From Oscillospiraceae bacterium (lineage in GTDB: Bacteria > Bacillota_A > Clostridia > Oscillospirales > Oscillospiraceae), in NCBI GenBank assembly GCA_016302015.1, contig JAEDOJ010000015.1, positions 1 through 15,032 of the forward strand: 15,032 bases of DNA, in the 5' to 3' direction. A program made the position numbers and the translations under genes. Shown here in pieces: positions 6,711 to 13,647 of this stretch; the first letter of the stretch is position 1; each line of letters starts with the position of its first letter. The notes beneath the pieces were generated by a model. The model was not told the origin of the DNA and made no database searches. It was given only the letters and a program-made list of their open reading frames with translations.

Positions 6711-6914
6711 CAAAAAAGTCCGGAACCGCCAAAATTGGGGTTATTATTTCAGCAAATTGTCCTTTTTAGATTCTGCGAAAACACAGAAAGCTTTCCGAAC
6801 TTTTTGTCTGCATTTCTCTTGCTTCGCAAAAATTTTGGCTTTCATCGCAACTCCCGGTCTACCGTACCTTTGTACGCCGACGACCGGGAGTTGCTCGACT
6901 TCCGAACTTTTTTG
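6711..6914. repeat. Nested inverted-repeat element of about 204 bp between convergent genes
   Basis: The ends are a 15-bp inverted repeat, CAAAAAAGTCCGGAA (6711-6725) and TTCCGAACTTTTTTG (6900-6914), with one mismatch that becomes a G-U pair on the - strand. Inside are a 9-bp inverted repeat (6728-6736 with 6831-6839) and a perfect 13-bp hairpin (6847-6859 with 6882-6894) whose loop holds a further 5-bp stem CGTAC/GTACG. A weaker TGCGAA/TTCGCA pair (6774-6779 with 6823-6828) nests inside the second helix. A third copy of the terminal motif, with one T fewer, sits at 6793-6806. The arrangement resembles either a three-way-junction RNA or a small non-coding mobile or palindromic repeat. It has no open frame of note. 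Confidence 0.55.
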
Positions 6915-6921
6915 CAGCCTT

Positions 6922-7350
6922 TCACATATGATGGATGTTTTGAGATATTTCGTTCAAAGCCCTGGCGGATTCCCTCTGTGTGGTTTCCTGTCTGGACAGG
7001 TCGGCCAGAGACACCATTCCAACCACCTTACCGTTTTCCTGCACCGGAAGCCGCCGAATCTGCTCCCTGGCCATCAGCTCCGCAGCGGCGGAAACTGGCT
7101 CCTCCCCGCCTACGGAAATCACACGCCGGGTCATAATTTCCCGGATAGGCAAAGTCTGCGGGTCCTCCTCCGCCGCAACGCACCGCAGGACAATATCCCG
7201 GTCTGTAATCATCCCCCGCAGCTTTCCCTCACCGGTACAAACCGGCAGCGCCCCGATATTATATCTGGACAGCAGTCTGGCCGCCACCGCCGTGCTCTCC
7301 TCCGGGCTGACGCTGACGATCTGACGTGTCATCAAATCCTTGATGTTCAT
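6922..7350 (-). CDS. Two-CBS-domain protein (142 aa)
   Basis: CBS domain pairs (Bateman modules) bind adenosine nucleotides and report energy or redox state. The protein is two CBS units and little else: residues about 7-60 (MTRQIVSVSPEESTAVAARL, GMITDRDIVLR) and about 73-122 (MTRRVISVGGEEPVSAAAEL, GMVSLADLSR), then a 20-residue helical tail. ATG 7350 is preceded by GGAGG at 7358-7362. It lies on the same strand as nfnB, 93 nt downstream, but an intrinsic terminator sits between them with its U-tract touching this ribosome-binding site. I see no clear promoter, so expression may depend on read-through. The partner it regulates is unknown; an adenylate-sensing link with NfnAB is only suggested by position. 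Confidence 0.9.
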   Translation of the reverse strand: MNIKDLMTRQIVSVSPEESTAVAARLLSRYNIGALPVCTGEGKLRGMITDRDIVLRCVAAEEDPQTLPIREIMTRRVISVGGEEPVSAAAELMAREQIRRLPVQENGKVVGMVSLADLSRQETTQRESARALNEISQNIHHM

Positions 7351-7364
7351 ATGCTCCCCTCCAT

Positions 7365-7399
7365 AAAAATCGCCCCTGCCGACGGCTGCCGGCAGGGGC
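7365..7399 (-). terminator. Intrinsic terminator after nfnB
   Basis: A perfect 10-bp GC-rich stem (GCCCCTGCCG, 7372-7381 with 7390-7399) closes an 8-nt loop and, on the - strand, is followed by GA and then five U residues (7369-7365). It lies between nfnB and the CBS gene. The CBS Shine-Dalgarno site begins 3 nt beyond the U-tract. Confidence 0.88.
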
Positions 7400-7443
7400 T
7401 TTGGTCTTGTAAAAATTATGGACGGAATTGAGCCGGGTTATAC

Positions 7444-8826
7444 TTACTTCTGAAAGCTGGCGTCGATGGCTTCCGCAGCCTTCTTGCCTGCGCCCATAGC
7501 CAGAATGACCGTGGCCGCGCCGGTAACAGCATCGCCGCCGGCATAGACGCCTTCACGGGTGGTCATATTCTCCTCATTCACGATGAGGCAGCCCTTCTTG
7601 TTGGTCTCAAGACCCGGAGTGGTGGAACGGATCAGGGGGTTGGGAGATGTGCCCAGCGCCATGATGACCGTATCCACGGGCAGCTCAAAGTTGCTGCCGG
7701 GGATCTCCATGGGACGGCGTCTGCCGGAGGCGTCCGGCTCGCCCAGCTCCATGCGGACGCATTCCATGGCGCCCACACGGCCGTTGCCGTCATCCAGAAT
7801 CTTCACAGGATTGCAGAGGGTGCAAAGCTCAATGCCCTCTTCCTTGGCATGGTGCAGCTCCTCCAGACGGGCGGGCATTTCCGCCTCACCACGACGGTAG
7901 ACAATGTACACATGGTCCGCGCCCAGACGCTTGGCACAACGTGCCGCATCCATGGCAACGTTACCGCCGCCCACCACGGCCACTGCCTTGGAGACGATGA
8001 CAGGAGTATCGCTCTGGCCTTCATAGGCCTTCATCAGGTTGATGCGGGTCAGGTACTCATTTGCGGACATCACGCCCTTGAGCGCTTCGCCCTCAATGTG
8101 CATGAACATGGGCAGACCCGCGCCGGAACCAACGAACACAGCCTTGTAGCCCATCTCAAACAGCTCATCTACGGACAGAACCTTGCCGATGACCATGTTG
8201 GTCATGACTTCCACGCCCATGGCCTTCAGCTTCTCCACTTCGTTGGCAACAATGGCCTTGGGAAGACGGAATTCGGGAATACCGTAGACCAGAACACCGC
8301 CGGCAGTATGCAACGCCTCAAAAACAGAGACTTCATACCCCTTCTTTGCCAGCTCGCTGGCACAGGTCAGACCTGCGGGGCCGGAGCCGACCACGGCAAT
8401 CTTAATGCCGTTGGACTGGGGCTTTTCGGGCATTTTATTCACATTTTCACGGTACCAGTCCGCCACGAAGCGTTCCAGTCTGCCAATGGCAACCGGCTCG
8501 CCCTTGACGCCCCGGATGCACTTGCTCTCGCACTGGGTCTCCTGGGGGCAGACACGGCCGGACAGGGCAGGCAGTGCGTTGGTGGAGGTAATCACCTCAT
8601 AAGCGCCCTGGAAATCTCCCTCCGCAACCTTGGAGATAAACTCGGGAATGCGGATATTTACGGGACACCCGGCCACGCACAGGGGCTTCTTGCAGTTCAG
8701 GCAGCGCTTTGCTTCTTCCACCGCCATCTCCGGGGTATAGCCCAGAGATACTTCCTTAAAGTTCTTATTTCTTACGTTGGCTTCCTGCTCCGGCATGGGA
8801 GTCTTGGTCATCTGCATATTCGCCAT
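7444..8826 (-). CDS. nfnB: NfnB, large subunit of electron-bifurcating ferredoxin:NADP oxidoreductase (460 aa)
   Basis: This flavoprotein resembles the glutamate synthase small subunit, but next to an NfnA-like gene and without a glutamate synthase large subunit it is best read as NfnB. NfnAB couples NADPH, NADH and ferredoxin by flavin-based bifurcation in the cytoplasm. The N-terminal region carries Cys42, 45, 50 and 54 (RCLNCKKPLCVAGCP) and Cys93, 99 and 103 (VCPQETQCESKC), ligands for two [4Fe-4S] clusters. Residues 141-170 are an FAD Rossmann site (VVGSGPAGLTCASELAKKGY). Residues 281-312 are the second dinucleotide site (VAVVGGGNVAMDAARCAKRL, then VYIVYRR). AGGDAVTGAATVILAM near the C-terminus completes the FAD site. 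ATG 8826 follows GGGAGGAAG, with a 15-nt gap to the nfnA stop. Often annotated gltA, which would mislead here. Confidence 0.92.
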   Translation of the reverse strand: MANMQMTKTPMPEQEANVRNKNFKEVSLGYTPEMAVEEAKRCLNCKKPLCVAGCPVNIRIPEFISKVAEGDFQGAYEVITSTNALPALSGRVCPQETQCESKCIRGVKGEPVAIGRLERFVADWYRENVNKMPEKPQSNGIKIAVVGSGPAGLTCASELAKKGYEVSVFEALHTAGGVLVYGIPEFRLPKAIVANEVEKLKAMGVEVMTNMVIGKVLSVDELFEMGYKAVFVGSGAGLPMFMHIEGEALKGVMSANEYLTRINLMKAYEGQSDTPVIVSKAVAVVGGGNVAMDAARCAKRLGADHVYIVYRRGEAEMPARLEELHHAKEEGIELCTLCNPVKILDDGNGRVGAMECVRMELGEPDASGRRRPMEIPGSNFELPVDTVIMALGTSPNPLIRSTTPGLETNKKGCLIVNEENMTTREGVYAGGDAVTGAATVILAMGAGKKAAEAIDASFQK

Positions 8827-8841
8827 ATCTTTCTTCCTCCC

Positions 8842-9696
8842 TTACTGAATCAGTGCCTTGCCGATCTTTTCCATGCGGCAGATATGCTCTTTCTCGTCCC
8901 CTGCTTCCTGATCACGGTATACGCCGTTCCGGTTCATCAGCTCCCCAAAGTCCACCTGATGACCGTCGAAGTCCGGGCCGTCAACGCAGGCAAACTTGAC
9001 CTCGCCGCCAACGGTGACACGGCAGCCGCCGCACATTCCCGTGCCGTCCACCATGATGGGGTTCAGGGAAACGATGGTCTTCACGCCGAAGGGCTCCGTG
9101 GTCTTTGCCACAAACTTCATCATGGGGATGGGGCCGATGGCCAGCACCTCGTCATACTTGTTGCCCGCCTCCAGCAGCTCCTGGAGCTTGACCGTGACAA
9201 AGCCATGCTCGCCGTAGGAGCCGTCGTCGGTCATCAGGTACAGATTGTCGCTGCAGGCACGGAACTCGTCCTCCAAAATCACGATGTCCTTATTCCGGAA
9301 GCCCACAATGACGTCAACCTCACAGCCCGCTTCCTTGAATGCCTGTGCAGAGGGCAGGGCAATGGCGCAGCCAACGCCGCCGCCTACCACGCAGACCCGC
9401 TTTACGCCTTCCGTCTCCGTAGGCTTGCCCAGCGGGCCGACGAAATCCTGAATATAGTCGCCTTCGTTCAGAGCGCCCAGCATCTTGGTGGACAGACCCA
9501 CCTTCTGGAAGATGATGGTGACAGTGCCCTTCTCCCGGTCGTACCCGGCGATGGTCAGGGGAACACGCTCGCCCTTGTCGTCAATGCGGAAAATGATGAA
9601 CTGACCGGCACGTGCTTTTTTGGCCACAAAGGGGGCTTCGATCTCAAGCAGGGTTACCGCAGAGTTCAGCTCTTTCTTTCGGACAATTTTGAACAT
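8842..9696 (-). CDS. nfnA: NfnA, small subunit of electron-bifurcating ferredoxin:NADP oxidoreductase (284 aa)
   Basis: NfnA belongs to the dihydroorotate dehydrogenase electron-transfer (PyrK-like) family and handles the NAD(H) side of the complex. Residues 1-95 are the FAD-binding barrel with RVPLTIAGYD (44-53). Residues 100-210 form the NAD-binding fold with VVGGGVGCAIALPSAQA. The C-terminal part has Cys222, Cys225 and Cys237 (MCGGC, 11 residues, C) for a [2Fe-2S] cluster; characterised NfnA proteins use an Asp as fourth ligand, and Asp217 in VDGTGMC is a candidate. I choose ATG 9696, 8 nt after AAAGGA; an in-frame ATG at 9705 overlaps that site. The pair has its own promoter at 9735-9762. 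PyrK is excluded because no pyrD is adjacent and nfnB follows directly. Confidence 0.92.
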   Translation of the reverse strand: MFKIVRKKELNSAVTLLEIEAPFVAKKARAGQFIIFRIDDKGERVPLTIAGYDREKGTVTIIFQKVGLSTKMLGALNEGDYIQDFVGPLGKPTETEGVKRVCVVGGGVGCAIALPSAQAFKEAGCEVDVIVGFRNKDIVILEDEFRACSDNLYLMTDDGSYGEHGFVTVKLQELLEAGNKYDEVLAIGPIPMMKFVAKTTEPFGVKTIVSLNPIMVDGTGMCGGCRVTVGGEVKFACVDGPDFDGHQVDFGELMNRNGVYRDQEAGDEKEHICRMEKIGKALIQ

Positions 9697-9734
9697 AAAA
9701 TACATCCTTTCGCTATAAAATTATCTTCCAAAGA

Positions 9735-9762
9735 ATTATACCACAAATTTCAGAAAGTGCAA
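9735..9762 (-). promoter_or_regulatory. Promoter of nfnAB
   Basis: On the - strand, -35 TTGCAC (9762-9757), 16 bp and a perfect -10 TATAAT (9740-9735), with an extended -10 TGG just before it. It lies immediately after the gluQ stop at 9766-9768, so nfnAB can be transcribed independently. Read-through from the upstream four-gene operon is also possible because I see no terminator after gluQ. Confidence 0.83.
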
Positions 9763-9765
9763 GGA

Positions 9766-10662
9766 TTATATCTCCTCATCCGGAATTATTACGATGGGAT
9801 TTTTCCCGATCTTCTCCCATTTCAAGTACGGAATCAGCTCTCCGGCAGACAGATCCGCGTTTTGGTCGATCAGTCCGGCTCGGAAGGCCAGAGCTCCAAG
9901 CAGCCGCTCCGGCGTATGGGTCCGGCGAAGGTGGGCAAGGTCCAGCGCTTTTTCCCGTTTGCTCAGCCGTTTGCCGTCCGGCGCTGACAGGAGGGGAACA
10001 TGGTAAAACTTCGGCACTGCAAAGCCAAGGGTTTCATACAGCCAGATCTGACGGGCTGTTGAGGACAGCAAATCACTGCCCCGAACCACCTCCGTCACCC
10101 CGCCCAGCCCATCGTCACAGACCACCGCCAACTGGTAGGCGTAGACTCCGTCAGACCGGCGGAGAATGAAATCCCCGCAGTCCGTGGGAAGGAATTCCGT
10201 GATTTTTCCCCAGACGCCATCCTCAAATGCTACGGTTTTGTTCGGCACCCTGACACGCCAGGAGGGTCTTTTGGTTTTTAACGCCCGTTCCTCCGCCGTC
10301 AGATTTCGACAGGCGCCGCTGTAGATCAAGGTTCCGTCGGAGGCGTGAGGTGCGGAGGCGGCGTGCAGCTCGCTGCGGGTGCAATAGCAGGGATAGGTGT
10401 CAAGCTGATCAAAATAGGAGGCATAAATCTCGCTGCGCCCGCTTTGCAAGGGCATTTCTTCATCCCAATCCAGTCCCAGCCATTCCAAATCTGCCCGCAG
10501 GGCGTCAATATAGATCTGTTTGCTGCGATCCGGGTCAAGGTCTTCCATCCGAAGAAGCATTTTCCCCTCCTGAGAGCGGACGGACAGCCATGCCAGCAGG
10601 GCGGTAAACACGTTTCCCAAGTGCATACGTCCCGAAGGACTGGGGGCAAATCTTCCCGTCAT
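9766..10662 (-). CDS. gluQ: Glutamyl-Q tRNA(Asp) synthetase GluQ (298 aa)
   Basis: GluQ is a truncated paralogue of glutamyl-tRNA synthetase that attaches glutamate to the queuosine base of tRNA(Asp) instead of to the tRNA 3' end. The Rossmann catalytic core starts at once with APSPSGRMHLGN, the HIGH-equivalent (residues 6-17), and continues to KRLSKR (231-236), the KMSKS-equivalent. A zinc site Cys92, Cys94, Tyr114, Cys118 (CYC and YSGAC) is intact, and the anticodon-binding domain of GluRS is missing. The length matches characterised GluQ. The start is set by an ATGA overlap: ATG 10662 overlaps the stop of the dehydrogenase gene, with GGAG 5 nt ahead. A longer in-frame start would lie well inside that gene. 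No dksA, its frequent neighbour in proteobacteria, is present. Confidence 0.94.
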   Translation of the reverse strand: MTGRFAPSPSGRMHLGNVFTALLAWLSVRSQEGKMLLRMEDLDPDRSKQIYIDALRADLEWLGLDWDEEMPLQSGRSEIYASYFDQLDTYPCYCTRSELHAASAPHASDGTLIYSGACRNLTAEERALKTKRPSWRVRVPNKTVAFEDGVWGKITEFLPTDCGDFILRRSDGVYAYQLAVVCDDGLGGVTEVVRGSDLLSSTARQIWLYETLGFAVPKFYHVPLLSAPDGKRLSKREKALDLAHLRRTHTPERLLGALAFRAGLIDQNADLSAGELIPYLKWEKIGKNPIVIIPDEEI

Positions 10663-11594
10663 GGCAGCTCCACCAGATTTCTCAGGGGCTTCCCGGTGAG
10701 GTAGTTTTCCAGATTCTCCCGGCAAATCTCCCAAATTTTATCTTCCGTGGATTTCAGGTGTCCAAAGCTGACCCCGGCTACATGAGGGGTAAGGATCACA
10801 TTGGGAAGCTGCCACAGGGGATGATCTTCGGGCAACGGCTCCGGATCGGTGACATCCAGACCAGCTCCAAAAAATTTTCCCTCCTGCAGGAGTTTTGTGA
10901 GACAGTTCAGGGCAATAAAGCTCCCTCTTCCCACATTGATTAGAAGGGCGTCTTCCTTCATGGAGGAAAGCCGCTCCTCGTTCAGATAGCCCGCCGTCTG
11001 TTCATTGGCAGGCAGGGCGCAAAGGACGAAGTCCGCCTCTGTCAGGGCTGTCTGTGCGGTTTCCAGCGTTACAAGATCGTCGAAAAAGGGGCGTTTCTTC
11101 CCGGTGCTTCTGCAAACGCCGGTGGTATGTACCCCCAAAGCCTTTAATCGCTTTGCTATTGCCGTACCGATGTCTCCACAGCCAAAAATCAGGGCTTTTC
11201 CTCCGGAAATCTCCTTCTCACAGCCCTGATCCGCCCATTGGCAGGACTTTGTATAGGCGGGAAATCTCCGGCACAGGGCAAAGAGCATCCCAACGGCGTG
11301 CTCTGCGATGGTCTCCCCAAAGGCGCCGGAGGCCGTGGTCAGCAGAACATTTTCGGGAAAGCCTCCGTGGAGATACCGATCCGCCCCCGCCCAGAACATC
11401 TGCACCCAACGTAAGCATTTTGCGTGGGACAGTTCTTCCAATGTGGGCTCGCCAAAGATCACCTCGGCTTCCTCCACGGCTTTGAAACGTTTTTCCCCGG
11501 AAGCCTCTGGCGGCAAAATCAACAGGTCTTTTTCAATTCGGTCAAAGACGTGAACCGGTGCGTCCCCGTCACAAAGGCACAGATATTTAGCCAT
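10659..11594 (-). CDS. D-isomer-specific 2-hydroxyacid dehydrogenase (311 aa)
   Basis: An NAD(P)-dependent enzyme that interconverts a 2-ketoacid and a D-2-hydroxyacid in the cytosol. The Rossmann motif is GCGDIGTAIAKRL (138-150), and the catalytic triad is complete: Arg223 in NVGRGSF, Glu252 in DVTDPEPLP, and His271 in TPHVAG. Length is that of the glyoxylate/hydroxypyruvate reductase-like branch. It lacks the ACT or extra domains of long phosphoglycerate dehydrogenases. Residues 161-164 (CRSTGKK) after beta-2 include a basic segment, which would suit NADP, but the cofactor is not certain. I choose ATG 11594, with GGAGG 6 nt upstream; it overlaps the preceding gene by 8 nt and the following gluQ by 4 nt, so the three are translationally coupled. 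The substrate cannot be told from sequence. Confidence 0.9.
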   Translation of the reverse strand: MAKYLCLCDGDAPVHVFDRIEKDLLILPPEASGEKRFKAVEEAEVIFGEPTLEELSHAKCLRWVQMFWAGADRYLHGGFPENVLLTTASGAFGETIAEHAVGMLFALCRRFPAYTKSCQWADQGCEKEISGGKALIFGCGDIGTAIAKRLKALGVHTTGVCRSTGKKRPFFDDLVTLETAQTALTEADFVLCALPANEQTAGYLNEERLSSMKEDALLINVGRGSFIALNCLTKLLQEGKFFGAGLDVTDPEPLPEDHPLWQLPNVILTPHVAGVSFGHLKSTEDKIWEICRENLENYLTGKPLRNLVELP

Positions 11595-12153
11595 CCTCCA
11601 CCTCCGGCAGCTCCACAAGGGTTGGTTCGTGTCCCAAGGCAGGAATCACCTTCTCCAGCAAATCCTTCGTGGAGAAGCTGACGGTGGAGGTGTTCTGCCC
11701 CGGATGACAGGCAAACCGTTCCTGACGCAGCACGGAGCGGTCGATCACCAGCCGGACACGGCCTTCCCTGTCGTTCATCAGGCCAAGCACCGTGGCGGAG
11801 CCGGGGCGAACCCCCAGCAGCCGCTCCAGCTCCGTTCCCTCCGCAAAGGACAGGCGGGAACAGCCCAGTTGGGCAGAGAGATATTTGGTCTTGAACACCT
11901 TATCTCCCCGGATCAGCAGGAGGTAAAAATCCGTCTTCTGCCGGTTGCACAAAAAGAGATTTTTGCAGATTTCCGTGCCCAGCACAGCTTCCACCCCGTG
12001 GCACATGGGAATGGTCATGGCCGGGTCGTGATCCGCCCGGTCAAAGGTCACCTTCGCCTGTTCCAGCAAATCGTAACAGGCTTCCTCCACCGCAGACCGG
12101 TGATCTTCCGGTCTGCCCTCGAATTTTGTTTGTATTACTTTAAAATCTTCCAT
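11587..12153 (-). CDS. YbaK/ProXp-type aminoacyl-tRNA deacylase (prolyl-tRNA synthetase-associated domain, 188 aa)
   Basis: Free-standing INS-superfamily domains clear mischarged tRNA, and the ProXp-ala/PrdX branch hydrolyses Ala-tRNA(Pro). Residues about 20-185 carry the family pattern: Lys64 in ICKNLFLCN, the position of the essential lysine, then FYLLLIRGDKVFKTKYLSAQ, RLSFAE, LLGVRPGSATVLGL and the late HPGQNTSTVSF with His150. I choose ATG 12153, one base after the LCP stop (TGATATG). No strong Shine-Dalgarno is visible, so translation probably depends on re-initiation; a TTG at 12165 is possible but less likely. Specificity for Ala-tRNA(Pro) is inferred from resemblance; other INS enzymes act on Cys- or Ser-tRNA. 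Confidence 0.88.
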   Translation of the reverse strand: MEDFKVIQTKFEGRPEDHRSAVEEACYDLLEQAKVTFDRADHDPAMTIPMCHGVEAVLGTEICKNLFLCNRQKTDFYLLLIRGDKVFKTKYLSAQLGCSRLSFAEGTELERLLGVRPGSATVLGLMNDREGRVRLVIDRSVLRQERFACHPGQNTSTVSFSTKDLLEKVIPALGHEPTLVELPEVEDG

Positions 12154-12154
12154 A

Positions 12155-13498
12155 TCAATATGCAATATTCAGGTCATCCCACGTGACATCATTTTCATAG
12201 GGATTGAAATAGGTGTTGAGTAAATTCAGATAGTCGCCGTCGGCGCTGATCAGCACATAGGTGCCGTCGCCGCTGATATAAAAGGGCACGGTGGTCATAT
12301 ACATATTCTCCGTGCCGCAGGACAGGACGGCCTCCGCAATCCATGTGAAATTCCCCACGGACAGATCCGTGGTGGCGTTGGCCTTCAGCATGGCAAGGGC
12401 GCCGGGAACCTTCCACAGGTTCTTCAGACTGACCCACTGGTCAATGGCAGAGAGCATAAAGTCCCGCTGCACCCGGACACGCCCGATATCGGCGTCATAG
12501 TAGCCGTAACGGTAGCGGACAAGCCCCATGGCTTCCTCCCCGTCCAGGGTCTGAAAGCCGGAATTCAGCGCAATATGCAGATCCTGCGTGGGATCATCGT
12601 AGTACATATCCATGGGAACATTGAAGTCCACGCCCCCAAAGAGATCCACAAGGTCTACAAACACATCCAGCTCCAGCAGAATATAGCCGTCGGGACGGAA
12701 GCCTACGCAGTCCTCCACATAGCCCATCAGGGAGTCCATGCCTTCCTCCCCCTTCCCGTTGATTCCGTAGGCTCCGTTGATCTTCTGGGGCCAGTAGGTG
12801 CAGTTGACCTTGGTATCTCTGGGAATGCTCATCAGGCTGACCTGACCCGTGGCGCGGTTGACGTTCAGCAGCATGATGGTATCCGTCCGGTCGCCGGATT
12901 CATCCGTACCGGCCAGAAGAATCGTACAGCTTTCCTCCTTATGCTCTCCCAGAGAGCTTCCCGCAGGAGGCTTGGCCATCACATGAAGCACCACCAGAGT
13001 GATCACCAGCAAAAGCAGCAAAACACCGAAGAATTTCAGGATAAATCTCAGGAATCTGTGCTTTTTTTTGGGTTTTGCAGGTTTTTCCTCCGGTTGTCCG
13101 CCCGCCGACGGCCGGGGAGCGGAACGGCTGCCTGCCGGTCGGGCGGTGGGACGGCTGCCGTATTGCTCCCCCTGACTTCTCTGAACCGGCCGCCGCTGCG
13201 CCCTGGGAGGGTTCACCTCAGGCTGCCGCTGATTGGGCGTCCACACCTGAGGCTGCAGAGGATCTCTGCGGGGCTGCGTCCGCCGGGGGAGCGGAGGCTG
13301 GTAAACAGGCTCCCGCTGCGCAGGCTCCTCCCACGCCTCCGGATCGTATTCCTCCTCAAAGCCATAGCTTTCCGGATATTCTTCCTCATAATCCTCATAG
13401 AGCTTATCCGCAAAGCCCCTCTCGTAGGGGTCGTCCTCCCACTTCTCCGGTATGGGGAAATATCTGGTTTCATCAAAATTGGGATCGTTCCGATTCAT
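12155..13498 (-). CDS. LCP (LytR-CpsA-Psr) family wall-polymer ligase with long cytoplasmic tail (447 aa)
   Basis: LCP proteins transfer teichoic acids or other glycopolymers from lipid carriers to peptidoglycan on the outer face of the membrane. Residues 149-174 are the single transmembrane helix. Residues 191-356 form the LCP domain with LLAGTDESGDRTDTIML (Asp198, Arg204, Asp206), SIPRDTKV (Arg227, Asp228) and the late Arg-rich RYRYGYYDADIGRVRVQRDF. The N-terminal 148 residues are unusual: residues 1-60 are strongly acidic, while residues 65-145 are rich in Pro, Arg and Gln, so the predicted cytoplasmic tail is disordered and charge-segregated. ATG 13498 follows GGCGGTG. It is the first gene of the operon with the tRNA-editing, dehydrogenase and gluQ genes. 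Which polymer it attaches is not evident. Confidence 0.93.
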   Translation of the reverse strand: MNRNDPNFDETRYFPIPEKWEDDPYERGFADKLYEDYEEEYPESYGFEEEYDPEAWEEPAQREPVYQPPLPRRTQPRRDPLQPQVWTPNQRQPEVNPPRAQRRPVQRSQGEQYGSRPTARPAGSRSAPRPSAGGQPEEKPAKPKKKHRFLRFILKFFGVLLLLLVITLVVLHVMAKPPAGSSLGEHKEESCTILLAGTDESGDRTDTIMLLNVNRATGQVSLMSIPRDTKVNCTYWPQKINGAYGINGKGEEGMDSLMGYVEDCVGFRPDGYILLELDVFVDLVDLFGGVDFNVPMDMYYDDPTQDLHIALNSGFQTLDGEEAMGLVRYRYGYYDADIGRVRVQRDFMLSAIDQWVSLKNLWKVPGALAMLKANATTDLSVGNFTWIAEAVLSCGTENMYMTTVPFYISGDGTYVLISADGDYLNLLNTYFNPYENDVTWDDLNIAY

Positions 13499-13519
13499 TG
13501 GATCACCGCCTTCAGGTGT

Positions 13520-13569
13520 ATTTTACACTATTTTATCCTTATTGTAAATATCGAATGAAAAAGTATCAA
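13520..13569 (-). promoter_or_regulatory. Two overlapping sigma-A promoter candidates for the LCP operon
   Basis: Reading the - strand, the proximal candidate is TTTACA (13548-13543), 17 bp, TAAAAT (13525-13520). The distal one is TTGATA (13569-13564), 17 bp, TACAAT (13546-13541). They overlap, so one or both may be used. They are divergent from the nrd promoters that begin at 13610. Confidence 0.6.
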
Positions 13570-13609
13570 ATGAATTACACGGATTTACATAATTTTTTGC
13601 TTTTTGTTG

Positions 13610-13638
13610 TTGACACCCACGGGTTTGTGTAGTATTCT
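13610..13638 (+). promoter_or_regulatory. Upstream nrd promoter P1
   Basis: TTGACA (13610-13615), 17 bp, TATTCT (13633-13638), with transcription predicted near 13645, immediately before NrdR box 1. Binding of NrdR at 13648-13695 would therefore cover the initial transcribed region. Confidence 0.75.
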
Positions 13639-13647
13639 TTTTGTCGG

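Noticed and set aside
6711..6914. CRISPR array
   Set aside because: The three motif copies are in mixed orientation, unevenly spaced and only 14-15 bp long, and there are no cas genes nearby.
7849..9987. A 712-codon open frame on the + strand opposite nfnA and nfnB
   Set aside because: It is antisense to two clearly recognisable genes, is rich in His, Gly and Leu as expected from the reverse of GC-rich coding DNA, and crosses the nfnAB promoter and the gluQ end. I see no domain in it.
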